This document shows, in pieces, positions 1 through 12,196 of a DNA stretch of 64,000 nt. Position 1 is the stretch's first letter, and each line of letters opens with the position of its first letter. The DNA lies in contig NAJO01000001.1 in assembly GCA_002077065.1 (NCBI GenBank), forward strand, positions 62,001 through 126,000, in the 5' to 3' direction. The translations under genes were made by a program, and so were the position numbers. The stretch comes from Cryoendolithus antarcticus. Taxonomy: Eukaryota; Ascomycota; Dothideomycetes; Cladosporiales; Cladosporiaceae. Below the pieces are notes generated by a model. That model had not been told where the DNA came from. It did no database searches and was given only the letters and a program-made list of their open reading frames with translations.

Positions 1-1552
1 TCCTCAGATCCGTATATTTGAAAATCGGCTCGGGGAGCGAGTGTGTTGCGATGCAGCACCTCCAAATTTGCCCAATCTGGCCGCGAGCTGGGGAAAGAGC
101 ATGAGGAAGGCATTGTTCTGGCACGCTACCTGTAAACAGCAGGAAGTTTGAGAATTGAGAAGTTTTCACCTACCGTGCGCACAGCAAGGACGCCTCTGCG
201 AATTCGACAGAGCCTCATCTGGCCATGCCCTGTGTTCATGGCCATATTGCGGGTTGTGGGGGGATGGACAAGTCGCTCGTCACCTTAGGGTATGATCGCT
301 CCTCCACTTCGCCAAGATCGCCACGTGGGGACGACCTCGTGTCCCCTCGACACGATACGGTGGGAGGTAACGCGAGCCCCGGATGAACGAACAGCACGAG
401 GGCAAGTTGGGTTCAAGTCCGGGGGCAGCAGATGGTGCTCTCTAGAATGACACTGAGATTTACATGGTATCCGACGATTGTCTCGTCCCAACTCAAAACT
501 ATAGTACAGAGTCGCCGCGATCGCCGAGCTATGGCCGCTAGTCAACGGAGAAATAGCGCACTTCATGTGCACTTCCCTTCTTCCATGGGACAAACGGCCG
601 ATGCGGACCACTCTAGCTTTCCTAGGCGGTCTTCATGCGGGATCTGTAGGGCAGGATCCCTCCTACAGTCTACCATGGCAAGCCGTGCGCATCTTCGCGG
701 GCGATGATCATGGAATGTAAACGCGCACACGGCGACATGCGGCAGGCTTTGTCGTTTGTAGAGGCTGCAGAGACCCGGTCCAGACTCCGTTGCTAGCCTC
801 CCTGATGCCATACTCGCGGATTCAGAGGTCTCGCGGTGTTTGACGGCAGACTCTCAGCTACGCGCTTACCACACAGGACGGACATGACACCGAACTCAGT
901 TCAATCGCTTGCAGATGCGGAGAACCTTGTACATCAAACATGACCTGGTAGGGTATGTCGGAACGCTCGCCAGGGTCTAAGTATGCCTTCGCCGTCTCTG
1001 ATAATACAGGACGACAAAAGTCTTTGGGTGATGCGGCCATAGGCGCGTGGGCACCATTCTCGGGCTGGAGCGGCCACGGCATCCTCTCAAGGTTCTTTCA
1101 GGATACTCGATGGGTCCACGAATATACAGCGTTTCCATCCAGCCCGTTGGGAAACACCTTGTCCTGAATCACGATCACTTGACTCGCGGGAGTGGAGAGT
1201 TCACAGCCTTAGCCACAGAACACGACTCGAGTCTATCCGACAAAGGCGAGCTAGCACGGCGGCTACCGAAGCTACGACTGCTTGACCAACGCCATGCAGG
1301 TCACGGACTCGGCGTTGGAGTCTATACCCCGCTGTCAATGTCGTGAAGTGCGGAGTGTGGAGGGGTGATGAGTGGAGGGATCGCGGGAAGGTGTTGTTCG
1401 TTGCCGATGTGACGAACAACCTATACTGATATGAGGCCAGCATGAACCAGCCTTTCTGCTGTCGATCGACGGCCGTACTTCCTGTCTGGATTTTCCTTCC
1501 ATCCTCCTATTCACCTTTGAAACATTGCTCGTAGTCTCGAGTGACTCCTATT
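1..1552. other. gene-free flank (no supportable gene)
   Basis: About 1.55 kb with only short, mutually overlapping open frames on both strands (longest about 108 codons). None shows a recognisable domain, a fungal-style splice pattern or a start context that stands out. The last 100 bases before 1553 are pyrimidine-rich (tttccttcc and similar), as expected for the promoter and 5' leader of the transporter that follows. Nothing else is supportable. Confidence 0.6.
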
Positions 1553-3693
1553 ATGGACGACAAGTACGAGGCCACTCACGATGACGACTTGGGCAAAGGC
1601 CCGGTCGTCAAAGAAGCCAATGTGCACTCTGTGGCCCTCACCGAGGCTCTCGAGGCGCAGAAGCCGAAGCTATGGTCTCGTAGCATGATCCAGCTGTACC
1701 TCATCATGGGTAAGTCATACTTGCGCTGGGCTGCTCTTTCACTAGAGGCATACCAAGCGTTACCCAGCCAGGGACCCAAGGAGAAGTTGCTGTATGGGCA
1801 CCACCGCTGACACCTTCACAGGCGTCGGCTACCTCGTCTCAACGCTCAATGGCTACGACAGCAGTCTAATGGGTGCCATCAATGCCATGGAAGGCTATCA
1901 GAAGACGTTCGGTCTCACCGGAGAAGGCAGCAGCACGGGCATCATCTTCATCATCTACAATTGCGGCCAGATTGCAGCGTTTCCGTTCTGTGGCTTTTTC
2001 GCCGATGGCTACGGTCGAAGGGTCTGTATGTTCGTCGGATGCGCTTTAGTGATCGTCGGTATGTGTGGTCTGTGTTGGGACGACTGTGATCATGGCGCTG
2101 ACGATGCTCTAGGCACGGTCATTCAGGCTACCGCACACGAGACCGGCCAATTCATCGGCGGCCGTTTCGTTCTTGGCTTCGGCGGTATGTGCTGTTCCGT
2201 ATACACGGGTAAGTCTAAAAGCAATGCTGATCATCAGTAGCTTCGATTGCTAGCGCAGCTGGGCCCGCGTATACTGTTGAGCTTGCTCACCCAGCTTGTA
2301 CATTAATACTTCCCTCGAGCTTTATGATCTACCATTGACTTTCAAGGCAGATCGCGGGACCATGGCCGGCCTCTACAACGTCTGTTGGTGGCTTGGAAAC
2401 ATCCTTGCCGGCTGGACGACCTATGGCACCAACCTCCACTTCCCAGGCTCTGCGTGGGCATGGAGGGTACCCACGATCACGCAATGTCTGCTTCCCGGCA
2501 TTGTGATGTGCCTCGTCATGTTCTTCCCTGAGTCACCTCGGTGGCTGATCATGAAGGATCGCCGAGAGGAAGCCATTGCTGTGCTTGCAAAGTACCATGG
2601 CGAAGGCGACAGGAATTCCCCTCTCGTTGAGCTGCAGGTTCGCGAGATCGTAGAGGATATGTCAAGTGCTACAGACAACAACCCGTGAGTCCACCAAGTC
2701 GTTGGTGCAATTTGCGGCCATCAGACTGACAGCAACAGGTGGTGGCAATTTAAGGAGCTCTTCAACACGCCAGCAGCGCGCTATCGTCTCTATCTCGTCA
2801 TCTGCATGGCTTTCTTTGGACAGTGGAGCGGCAATAATGTGGTGAGTACTCGGGCGACAATACGATACGAGACAAAGTATCACAAGCTAACACGCACAGG
2901 TCTCTTACTTCATGCCCGCCATGCTCAAGAGTGCCGGCATTCTTGACACGAACCGACAGCTGCTGATCAACGCCATCAACCCGATCTTCTCGATGCTAGC
3001 GGCAATCTACGGCGCCACACTTCTCGACAAGCTGGGCAGACGAGTGATGCTCATGGGCGGTCTTGCCGGCGCCCTGTCCTCTTACGTTCTCCTTACGGCA
3101 TTCACCGCCGTGTCCGCTGAGATGCCAAACCTTGCCTATGGCACTATCGTTGCGATTTTCCTGTTTGGTGTTTTCTTTGCGTAAGTCTTTCTCCCTATGC
3201 TAGCGTGGATAATCGCGTCGCTGACGATGCTGTACAGCTGGGGCTGGACACCACTGCAGACGCTATACGCCGTCGAAGTTCTGGAGAACCGCACACGAGC
3301 CAAGGGTAGTGGACTGAACTTCCTCTTCCTCAACGTCGCCATGGTCGTGAACACGTATGTCACTTCAGACTTCTTCATATGCGTTGATACTGACATTGCG
3401 CTAGCTATGGTATCAGTGTCGGCATCGCCAAGATCGGATGGAAGCTGTATCTGGTGTACATCGTGTGGATCTGCGTCGAGCTTGTCACTGTAAGCATCCC
3501 CTCGATTGACATAAACATCAAGTACCGCGCTGACTTTATTCATCAGATCTTCTTCTTCTTTGTTGAGACCAAGGGTAGGTCCTTGGAGGAGCTCAGCGAG
3601 ATCTTCGAGGCCAAGAACCCGCGGAAGGCGTCGACGCGAAAAGTCAAGGTCGCTGTCACCGAGAACGGGACAGTGCTGGAGACTGAATCGTAG
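1553..3693 (+). CDS. MFS sugar transporter (hexose/lactose permease type)
   Basis: Predicted plasma-membrane sugar:proton symporter of the major facilitator superfamily. Ten exons: 1553-1709, 1822-2058, 2113-2208, 2259-2297, 2351-2684, 2739-2841, 2900-3180, 3238-3354, 3405-3489, 3547-3693. They join in frame to 531 residues, normal for the family. Visible hallmarks are [13 protein letters not shown] after the first membrane helix, PESPRWL before the central loop, [12 protein letters not shown], and [14 protein letters not shown] near the C-terminus. The frame is open upstream from a GTG at 1541, but the first ATG (1553, [12 protein letters not shown]) is the likely start. All introns are 50-112 bp with GT..AG ends. 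The substrate cannot be read from sequence; the AGPAY..E.AHPAYRGT region resembles lactose-permease-like fungal transporters. It is convergent with the PTH11-like gene. Confidence 0.9.
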
Positions 3694-3856
3694 ATCGCAT
3701 GGGTGGCAAGGAATTACACCACGATCGTTAATAGCCATGTCTAAGCTTCGTGAAATGATGCTGCGGCCCAGTCGTTGCTGCGATCGAGTCCCCTTGTGTG
3801 ATTGCGTGAGCTGAAGCGCCGTCGCAGCCATCTGTCGGCTGACATGACGGATCGGA

Positions 3857-5137
3857 TCAACCCATTATGCCCGCTCCTTTGCCCAGGTACGCCCCATCAC
3901 GTCCGTCCTCACTATCGGAGTCTCTTCTTGGGCGCAAACTTTGGGCCTCTGTGGTAGCAAGTCGCTTGAGGGGAACGCGGGACGTCCCACTGTCGTGACT
4001 GCCCAGCCTGCGCAACGCATGATGGGCGTCTCCCCGCTCAGCATGGGCGCTTAGTTGCGATCGATCTGCTGTTCTGGACCGCTGCGTGCCGCTATGCGAG
4101 CCATAGACATTGGACGAGGCGTCCTTCCGGTGGCGAAAATAAGACATCAGACCGCGGAGGGGAGCGAGATTGGCGGCAATAATGCCGAGGTTGACTTCGA
4201 TCGTCATCCAGGTGCCGGTGGGTGTGTATGCGTCTGTGTGATGAGGTTGTCAGTGAGTTAAACAGCGAGGAACAGACTACGAGATCCGTGGTCTTACATG
4301 TGGTGTCTGAGATGTTGAGGCCGAGTGAGGAAGCACGGAGAGCTGCAAACGAGGTAGCGCTAATGAGAGTCAATCACTCATCTCCTAGACACATGGATGG
4401 CTTGCGGAGGCAAGCTGCACTTACACAAGCCCGAGTCCCATCAACACGCATATGCCCACCTTCTTCCGCGTAGGAAGTTGGAGCTTCCATAGGATGACAA
4501 TAGGAAGTAATGAGCATAGCAGATCTGTAAAGACCGAAAACGCTACAATATTATGTTAGCCAACTCGAAGCAAGCTGTGTGAGATGTACTGTATCATACA
4601 GGCTTGAACGTAGATGGAGTAGATGCGCAAGTTCGGACTTCTACATTTCCCGGCAGAGCGATTCCAGAAGGCATACACAGGCGTGCATTCGACCATAAGA
4701 GCGATGATAGCCTCAAGTGTAGTGAGCGACATAAGAGCGATGATCGCATAGATGAACCACGAGAAGTACGTGGTGGTCTTGATCCGCAGGAGTAAGAGGC
4801 AGATCGAGGTCTTGATCAAGCAGAGCGTGATGAATAGGATGACCTGATTGATCCAGCTCAGCTTGACGACCTCCACGATTGCGCTCTTCTCCAAAGCGCA
4901 GGCATGGTGTCCCTTGCCACTTGCAACGCCAACAATGTTGATCGCCCCCAAGGCGACGGAGAGCAGGCAGGCGACCGTGATAGTGGCATCATCTCCGCCG
5001 AGCGCCTTGTCGCGTCTCCGGATCCAGAGCCGGAGAGCAGTCGTGACGATAGTCGGTGCAAAGAAGACGTAGGTCGTTATCAGTAGCATGTACCCGATGT
5101 TTTCCGGATTGCACCCTGGGCGTAATGTTGTAGCCAT
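3857..5137 (-). CDS. PTH11-like integral membrane protein (rhodopsin/SAT4 domain)
   Basis: Seven-helix fungal membrane protein of the PTH11/SAT4 rhodopsin-domain class. Members are putative receptors of unknown ligand; only some affect surface sensing. Four exons read from right to left: 5137-4600, 4542-4425, 4359-4298, 4233-3857, giving 364 residues. The N-terminus (GYMLLITTYVFFAPTIVTTA) begins the first helix. Helices continue through GDDATITVACLL, LSWINQVILFITLCLIKTSI, the conserved ECTPVYAFW, TDLLCSLLPIVILWKLQ, and end at EVNLGIIAANLAPLRGL. A charged, Arg/Ser-rich cytoplasmic tail of about 90 residues follows. The start at 5137 is an ATG with no longer in-frame option. No CFEM cysteine domain precedes the helices, so this is the CFEM-less subtype. 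Function beyond class is unknown. Confidence 0.8.
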
Positions 5138-6436
5138 GACGGTTGTTAACTTAAGCCAGCGGTGACACAGTTCAAAGCTTCAGTCAGGCAGTTCACGGAG
5201 GCAATTGTAGACACTAGAGAGACAGACCTGGAGACGCAGAAGCCTCGACATTTGAGAGCGCCAGCAATCCTGGCCGCAGGTCATGCCATCGCTGCATTGC
5301 TGCAACACAGTCTCGCAAGAAACGGGGATGAATCTCCTGCGTGGTCTCATTCAACTATTATGCAGGTGAATGTAACCTTATTAATTTAAGCGGGGCTTGA
5401 ATCAAGGCTTCGCGGGACGCGGCATCGTTCGCCTGAGCATGCGAAAGTACCATGCCAAGCAAGATCACTAGCCCAGCTCAGGTCCGGATCCAGTCGAAGC
5501 CGTGTGAATTTGCTCTGTCTTGCTCGTGTTGGAACATTGCAGCTGTGAGGAATTGCGAAATTATCAGCAGATATGCATTTATATCGAGCTCGCGTTGTCG
5601 AACGCGCGGTGCTGAGAGCGCGGTATCAAGCAGGAGGGAGTACATCAGCATAGTAAGTAGGCTCTCCAGAAGCGACGTTTCGCGAAGTTACTGCAACACT
5701 CTCCGGGCTCATGTGCTCGCAACGACAGACGCGTCTCCACAGTAGGTCTACCGGAAATCCCATTATCATGGCGGGTGTAATAGATCCACAAGGCAGGACT
5801 GCTCGCGCATGTGACCTTCAAATACTTGGAGAAGCGGTGTTGGTGGTTAATGGCCGCCCAGTACACCAATCTACAGTGTGATTGAGGTCGGTTGCGTGCC
5901 TGAACACCGCTACGATTTAGGCGACGACAGGCTGCTGGTGGTCTGCAGGATTGTGCAGGGTAGCGAAGAGGCACAGGCGATGTCAATTTAGGCCGGACAA
6001 GGTTCACGCGGCAGTACCGTTGGGGATCTCGAGCCGTCTCGTTCCGGCCACTCGCCCTCCGCAGCATCAAGTTGCCAACATCCTCTTTTGGCCCGTTCAT
6101 ACAGATGCCAATCAAGAGCTGCATGATCCTTCGCGGGCGGGACCTGCATTCGACTGTGCCGCCCGACATGCGCGATCCCCACCAATGTGCGAATGTCCTC
6201 AAGTGCCCGTGGCGCCACTGCGTGGGTGGCTGCTCTTGCAGGAACATGTTTATGCACCTTTTCATTAGATGAGTATAGCCGCAAAGCGATCCACACTGTG
6301 AGGACGATCGGCCGGTAAAGCACGTCGTACCATGTCTATGCGCTGTTTCTTATTGTCGGCTTCCTTTCCCTTCACCTGCTACTACCATTGACGCGTGGAA
6401 GGGTTCAGCCTGACGTGCCTGGCAAACGCCATTAGC
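5138..6436. other. intergenic, nothing recognisable
   Basis: About 1.3 kb between the divergent PTH11-like gene and the GMC oxidoreductase. It holds overlapping open frames on both strands (up to 206 codons on the minus strand, 5645-6265). Their translations are rich in Arg, Cys and Trp and show no domain, and frames on both strands cover the same bases, so I treat them as chance. It presumably contains both promoters; no clear TATA box or operator was identified. Confidence 0.5.
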
Positions 6437-8295
6437 ATGCCTTCCTACGCCACCGCGCTTTTGGCGCTGAGCCTACTTGCGCCGGCTGCCACGCTCGCTG
6501 CTCCTAGTCAAGCCACGCACGACTTTGTGAGTCTTACTATTTCCTGTGACACTGCTTGTCGCTCCGCTGACCTCAACAGGTCGTGGTAGGAGGCGGGATC
6601 GGAGGAGTCACTGTAGCGAAGCGTGTTGCAGAGTACCTCCCGGGCAAGACAGTACTTCTCATCGAAGCTGGGCCAGACGGCCGAGCGAATCCCCAGATCT
6701 ACATCCCAGGCCGCAAGGGAAGCTTACTTGGGTCGGCCTATGACTGGAACTTCACGACTATCCCACAGCCAGCGGCGAATAACCGCGTCTTAGCTCAAGG
6801 TCGTGGTCGAGTCCTCGGTGGCAGCTCAGCGTTGAACTTGCTTTCGTGGGATCGCGGCGCCAAGGTAGACTACAATTCTTGGGAGGAGTTGGGTAATTCG
6901 GGATGGGGTTGGGACGAGCTCTTCCCCTTAATGAAGAAGGCTGAGACGTATCAGCCCTCGTCCGTCAATGGTGCAAGTGGTGTCCAGGGTACTGGGTTTA
7001 CCGGACCCATTCATTACTTGGTTAACCGTCTCACATCTGCTCAGAACGAAGCTTTCTTTCCCGCAGTTGCCAGCCTCGGACTGAAGCAGACATACGACTT
7101 CCTGGCAGGCCAGCCACTGGGCTGGATGAGGCACACCAGCAACATTCTCCAGTCTAACTACACCCGCAGCTACAGCCCTGCGTACCTCGCCGAGGCCACT
7201 ACGAACCTGCACATTCTACTCAACTCAACAGTGGCAAAGGTAAACATCGACGGCTCCAAGTGCGCGACAGGCGTCACTCTCCTCGATGGCACCATCATCT
7301 ACGCCAAGCGCGAAGTCATTCTCTCCGCCGGGAGCATCCAATCGCCGCAGCTTCTCGAGCTCTCCGGTGTTGGTAACGCAACGATCCTGGCTGCAGCTGG
7401 CGTAAAGTAGCTCGTCAATCTGCCCAGCGTTGGCGAGAACCTGCAAGATCACATTCGCATTGTCGCCACCTACCAGCTGAAGCCGAACTACACATCACCA
7501 GACATCCTGCGCTTCAATGCGACGTACGCAGCTGAGCAGCTTGCCCTCTACAATCGCAATATCACCTCTTTGTACGATAACGCAGGTACGGCGTACCTCT
7601 ACGCCAACTTTGTGCAAGCTCAAGGGAACGACACGGCCCTTGTCGCAGCAGCGCAAGGTGCCCAGACAGGCACTGCAGTCTACCAGAAGAAGCTCCAAAA
7701 CCTCGAGGACAAGTCCCGAGGCGCTGCGCAGCTCGAAGTCCTGCTCTCTGACGGCTATCTGGGCAACAAAGGGTATCCAGTGAACGGTACAGCGCTCTAT
7801 GGTAGCCAATTCTTCGCGCTGATCGGCGTACTCATGCACCCTTTCTCAGTCGGATCAACGCACCTGAACGCTACATCATCGATAGTCTCGAAACCTCGCT
7901 TCAACCCGAACTACCTCAGCAACCCCTACGACGCCGCTGCCATCACGCAGATTGCCAAGTACCTCCGCAAGATCGCCAACACGCCTCCTCTCAGCAACAC
8001 CTGGCAGTCGGAGTATGAGCCCGGTGTACCATTGAATACGGACGCCGAGTGGACTGCGTGGGCGCGTCAGAATTTCCTCAGTATCTGGCATCCTGTCGGT
8101 ACGTGTGCTATGCTGCCGAAGGCGAAGGGTGGAGTTGTCGATACCGAGCTTAAAGTGTATGGGGTGAGGGGGCTGAGAGTGGTGGACGCAAGTGTCATAC
8201 CGATGCTTCAAAGCGGACACATCAGCACGGGGATCTACGGCATTGCTGAGAAGGCTGCGGCGGCGATTGGCAAAGAGTGGAAAGGGATACATTGA
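6437..8295 (+). pseudogene. secreted GMC oxidoreductase with one in-frame TAG
   Basis: FAD-dependent glucose-methanol-choline oxidoreductase (alcohol or sugar oxidase/dehydrogenase type) with an N-terminal signal peptide (MPSYATALLALSLLAPAATLAA). Exon 1 is 6437-6526 and exon 2 is 6580-8295, 602 codons, a normal length. The dinucleotide fold is VVVGGGIGGVTVAKRV with E at IEAGP. The GMC signatures are GRGRVLGGSSALNLL and SAGSIQSPQLLELSGVG. Catalytic-site segments WHPVGTCAM and SGHISTGIYGIAEKAA are intact near the C-terminus. Codon 307 (7408-7410) is TAG inside the conserved stretch before LVNLPSVGENLQDH, and the frame then continues unbroken for 295 codons. CAG to TAG, a single C-to-T change, is the simplest origin. 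As read, the product ends halfway and lacks the substrate domain. Stop readthrough or an assembly error are alternatives. Confidence 0.85.
7408..7410 (+). other. in-frame nonsense codon (TAG) in GMC gene
   Basis: TAG separates AAGVK from LVNLPSVGENLQDH, a stretch that is continuous coding sequence in the GMC family as I know it. No GT..AG pair around it gives an in-frame intron; the only short candidate, from the GT at 7372 to the AG ending at 7409, is 38 bp and out of frame. Confidence 0.85.
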
Positions 8296-8636
8296 TCAAC
8301 TCGTGAGCTTTGTAAATAGCTAGACCTCGTGTCGTGGAGGCGCACTTAACTTCGAAGCACTCTCTCCTACATGCGATATCCCGTAAGCGATGTTTTGTCG
8401 TGAGTACCGCTGATCACACACATGTATGCGATACCAACTCTATGAAACATGCGAACCTGGACATCGCAGCCTGATTGATGGCAGATCTAGGTAAGGATGT
8501 CGATGAACCTTATTTGATCGCGTGTGGTTCACGGCTTCAGATCAGTTCAAGACCGTGAATGATTGACAATATCGTTGCAATTGAATCTCATGCGGCACAC
8601 CCAAGTCATCAGAGTAACACTGGAAACATCCGAGGA
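8296..8636. other. intergenic, 3' end of GMC gene and NTF2-like promoter
   Basis: About 340 bp with no gene. The frame of the next gene is open to an upstream ATG at 8559, but family likeness favours the ATG at 8637. Nothing else is recognised. Confidence 0.5.
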
Positions 8637-9433
8637 ATGGAGGATCCCACGAACGACATCCCCTCCGTAATCAATGCCTTGATTCGCGGCTCCCCAAGCG
8701 AGCAACAGAATGCAATACAAACCTACTTCACTTCCTCAGCTTCCTTCTCTCACCCTTTCTGCCGCACAGGCTCGTTCGAAGGATCCCGCTATCTGATCTT
8801 GAAGATCTACCAGTGGTACAAAATCCTCTCGCCGAAGATAGAGCTGGAGATATATAGTGTTGGTACGTTGATCACTCTTACTCTCGCGCCGTTAAGAAAG
8901 TATCAAATTGATGAACCTCAGCATTCGATGCCAAATCCCTCGTCCTCTTCGTCAGTCTGACACAAATTTTCACCCCCTTCCTGGCTCCCATCTTTGCCAA
9001 TCGCGTGGACCTGGATGTCAAGCTCACGCTGATCCAGCATCGCCACACGGGGAAGTACTATATCACGTCGCAGACAGATCTCTACACAGTCGATCAGTGG
9101 ATACGCTTCCTCATTCCTTGGGGGATCGGGACAGCGGTAGTGTGGTTTGTGCAGTTCTTGGCCACGATTGGGTGTGTGCTGGGTGCGTGGCTGGGGGCGC
9201 CGATTACTTGGGCCAGGGAACGGGTCCTTGGGCGGAGAGGGAGGCTATGGGAGATGCGAGAGAACGGGATCGCCAAGACTGCCGGTGATACGAAAGGGTC
9301 AATCGAGCACGAGGTCGAGAAGGTGGAGGAGCTCGTAGAAGAAGCTAGGCGAGCCGCGCTGCAGGCCGACGATCAGAGCGCAGAGGCGACGGGAGTGGAG
9401 CTGTACGGCAAGATGCAAGTCGTGACAACGTAA
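8637..9433 (+). CDS. SigF-like NTF2-like family membrane-associated protein
   Basis: Fungal protein with an NTF2/SnoaL-like fold of the SigF-like group; biochemical role unknown. Two exons, 8637-8862 and 8922-9433, give 245 residues. The N-terminal half carries ITTYFTSSASFSHPFCRTG-like sequence (here starting IQTYFTSS) and GSRYLILKIYQWYK. The second exon continues with LVLFVSLTQIFTPFLAPIF and LIQHRHTGKYYITSQTDLY, then a hydrophobic helix (TAVVWFVQFLATIGCVLGAW). An acidic, probably coiled tail (HEVEKVEELVEEARRAALQ) ends the protein. I chose 8637 rather than the in-frame ATG at 8559 because the family usually begins MEDP. The helix suggests membrane attachment with the NTF2 domain in the cytosol. 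Confidence 0.75.
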
Positions 9434-9474
9434 TGTTCAGGTCGGGGCAGGCCCAGAGTCATGTATCCATACAT

Positions 9475-11947
9475 CTATATCCTAATCCTCTCCAGCGCAT
9501 ACTTGCCCACTCGGAGATCCTGCTCCCTCGCAATCTCATACACGCTCTTCTTCTTCTGCGGTCCAAGTCTACGATCCGGCTTCACCTTCTCCACACTTGC
9601 ATTCAAAGGCAGCGCAGCATCGTCTTCAGTCAGAGCCGCCTCTCTCCGCCGCTTGCTACTCGAAGGCATCAGACTCGCACATCTCTCGACCTCGACGATC
9701 TGACTTCCGAGCGTTTGTGCCTCCAAGCAGCCTTCAAGACTAGCCGATACCTCTGCTCTCACAGCATCGAGGATCTCGACAGTCTCCTCTGGCAAAGTAT
9801 TGAGACCAACCAGCCAGCCACTCATGCCGATGGCATCGAACGTGCAGTTTAGAAGGTCGCCAATCTGTCGCACAGCCTGATCGGATGGGCTTCGCCCCTC
9901 CTCCTCGCCGAGCTGCCGATCTTTCACCTCGATTCGACTGGCGTACTCGTCGTTACCGACATCGACGTAGCGAGACGTCCAGCCGCCTTCTGCAAGCTCG
10001 ATGCGTAGAATCTGAATCAGGAACACAAGCTCATCGCGGGACAAGTGGATGCGTAGTGCGATCTTGACAGCGCTTTTGGGAAAGCCTCGCAACCGAGAAA
10101 AGATGGCCCGGAGCGCTGTGCTACGGTGTTCGAGACCGTACTGAAGCGTTTCGGATGCTGCTTCGAGTTCGTCTTCGGCGGCTTGCGTCTCGAGTTCGTA
10201 TGTATGCTCGACATTGCCATTGGTCCGCGGCATTCCATCCTCTGTCACGATCATGTCCTCGCTCGACATCATAATATCCAGAATCCGTTCGTTGTCGGGG
10301 GCATCGCCCGTTGTGATGGCGCGCAGTGGTGGCGGCGCCAATGTGTCAAGCGACGCTATTGTCTCTTTCAGGGCCAGGACTATACTCTCGACTGGCAAAA
10401 GCCGATCATCGGAAAGCTCTGCGAAGCTAGCGCTTTCGATGGACGTGGCAACATTGGCTGGTCTACTGCCTCGCGATCTCGATGGTGCCTTGCGTAGTGC
10501 CTCTGACAAAGAGAATTCGGCGCCTCCGCTGCGTGTGATAGACTTACCCGTAGCAGGCATTTGAGTCGCAACAAGTTCGTTGCCGTCCAGTCCAATCACG
10601 ACATTGATGTCGTTGAAGCTCGTGATGGCACGAACGACACGTTTGAGATCCTCCTCGTCTCGTCTTCGCTTCCTGTCTTGGAAAAGCCTCGGTAGGACAT
10701 TGTCGGGCAGTTGGGCTTGTACAGAGCCGTGGGTGGTCTCGTAAAGTATCATGTCGTCCGAGGTGACGACGAGCACCGTGAAACTCGACACTCGAATGAA
10801 GGAGATGACGGGATTACCGACGTCACCCAGTGTATGGAGGACTCTTGGACTGAGCTCCATCAGACCGACTATGTGGAGCTGTCCTGCGTGTAGTCGGCAC
10901 AGTTGACCCGAGGCAGGATGAAATTCCCATTCGGCCGGGTCGGTCTGCCCTACCGGCGGGAGAGCAGGTAGTACGATAGCCTCAAGACGCTCAAGGCCGG
11001 AGGTGTGACTACCTGCATGCTGTAGAGCAGCGTGACGGAAGCGGAAGATCTCACTGCGTTGCATGGTTAGCAAAGGGCTCGGATTATCCGATGATACGGT
11101 CGTAGTTGGTGCAGGCGGTGGGCTTGAAATGCCGTGAACGTTGTGTGGGTAGAGGCACTTACAGGTGAGTCTCCTGCTTGCGCTTCATGATACGATAAAG
11201 CAGCGGCATGGGCGAATCGTCCTTGTTGCCGAGTACCTCAAGGATATCCTGACGACCTTTCAGGAAACCTTTGCGCGCGGTTTGGACATCCGATGTCGAG
11301 TAGTGCAGAGCAGGCTGCTTTCGCGATCCATCCGCTTCGTGCGTCCACGCTCTTCGGCCTTCGTTCATGGCGATACACTCCATGCGACCATCATGGTAAC
11401 AGACTAGCAGGTCCGAGTTGAGTGCCGAAGCTTCAGCGTCACCACTCGATGTAGTGAGTGTTGGGATAGCCTCGATGTGTGTAGGAGCTTTGCTCAGGGC
11501 GAACTCTCGCTTTGTTGGTGTGGAGAACGCGATTTTGCTGTGTTGGTTCTCGGAATAGCAAAGAATACGTGCATTACTGCGCTCCTCGTGTATGGCGACA
11601 TATGTCTCGCCCTGCGTTGACCGGGCTCCGGTACGCTGAGCATATGTTGCAGCTGGCTTGCAGCACAGCTTCGTCTGCGGTGGGAGGGCGTAGGATGCTA
11701 CCAATGCTTGCGATGAGACCTGTCTCGCATCAATTGAGCTCTTGTGACCCGCTCATATCTTTCGAGCCATACTCACATTGTAAATGCTCACACTCTCGCC
11801 GTCCACGCCCACCACTACTTCATGCCGCTTCCTCTTTCTCGACTTCCGATAGCTGTACACCGGCGCTGCGTAAGTCTTGCCGCCGATACCATCTAGAGGC
11901 TTCGGCAAGGATGCAATCGAGTATGGCGCCTCCAATGTTGCCGCCAT
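9475..11947 (-). CDS. Utp8-like ribosome biogenesis / nucleolar protein
   Basis: Probable Utp8-family protein: a t-UTP component of the small-subunit processome that acts in rDNA transcription and early 18S pre-rRNA processing and, in yeast, tRNA export. Three exons from right to left (11947-11777, 11719-11163, 11053-9475) sum to 768 residues. The N-terminus reads APYSIASLPKPLDGIGGKTY, then a basic nuclear-signal-like patch RKSRKRKRHE, and VVVGVDGESVSIYNV resembling a propeller strand. SSQALVASYALPPQT follows the first intron. A second basic patch (SSSKRRREAAL) lies near the end, which closes with VGKYALERIRI. The family call rests on overall likeness of the N-terminus and is less sure than the gene model. 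It shares a 249-bp divergent promoter with ELG1. Confidence 0.6.
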
Positions 11948-12196
11948 GGTCCTAGGAGTGGAGACTGATACTGCGCAGATCCACGAGAGCTCGAAATCTC
12001 CAGTCGCAAAAGTTGTCGGCGTCTCTCACCTCCGAGCACCGAGGCGGAGCACTTCCGCCTCAAGTCGCGTCACGCGTCTTTACGCGACCTCACTTCTACG
12101 ACCTCAGCGGAAAGAGGGTATCAATCAGTCTGTTCTCACCACGTTCATTCCCGTCGCTATAGCCACAGCACACATGTCCTGCTCAATTATTCCTCA
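11948..12196. promoter_or_regulatory. divergent promoter of Utp8-like gene and ELG1
   Basis: 249 bp between two head-to-head start codons. It contains a perfect inverted repeat AGGCGGA/TCCGCCT (12042-12048 and 12054-12060, 5-base spacer) and, four bases later, a second one GTCGCGT/ACGCGAC (12064-12070 and 12082-12088). The second encloses ACGCGT at 12072-12077, the core of the MluI cell-cycle box bound by MBF in yeasts. G1/S expression would suit a replication-clamp unloader; that link is inference. Confidence 0.5.

Noticed and set aside
400..435. Possible tRNA T-arm (ggttcaagtcc) on the plus strand
   Set aside because: The stem around the TTCAAGT loop pairs poorly, and no 5' acceptor strand complementary to ggcagca lies 60-110 bases upstream.
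3136..3831. 231-codon open frame on the minus strand
   Set aside because: It is antisense to the well-supported sugar transporter exons and has no domain of its own.
5645..6265. 206-codon minus-strand frame
   Set aside because: Composition is Arg/Cys/Trp-rich, frames on the other strand overlap it fully, and no domain is visible.
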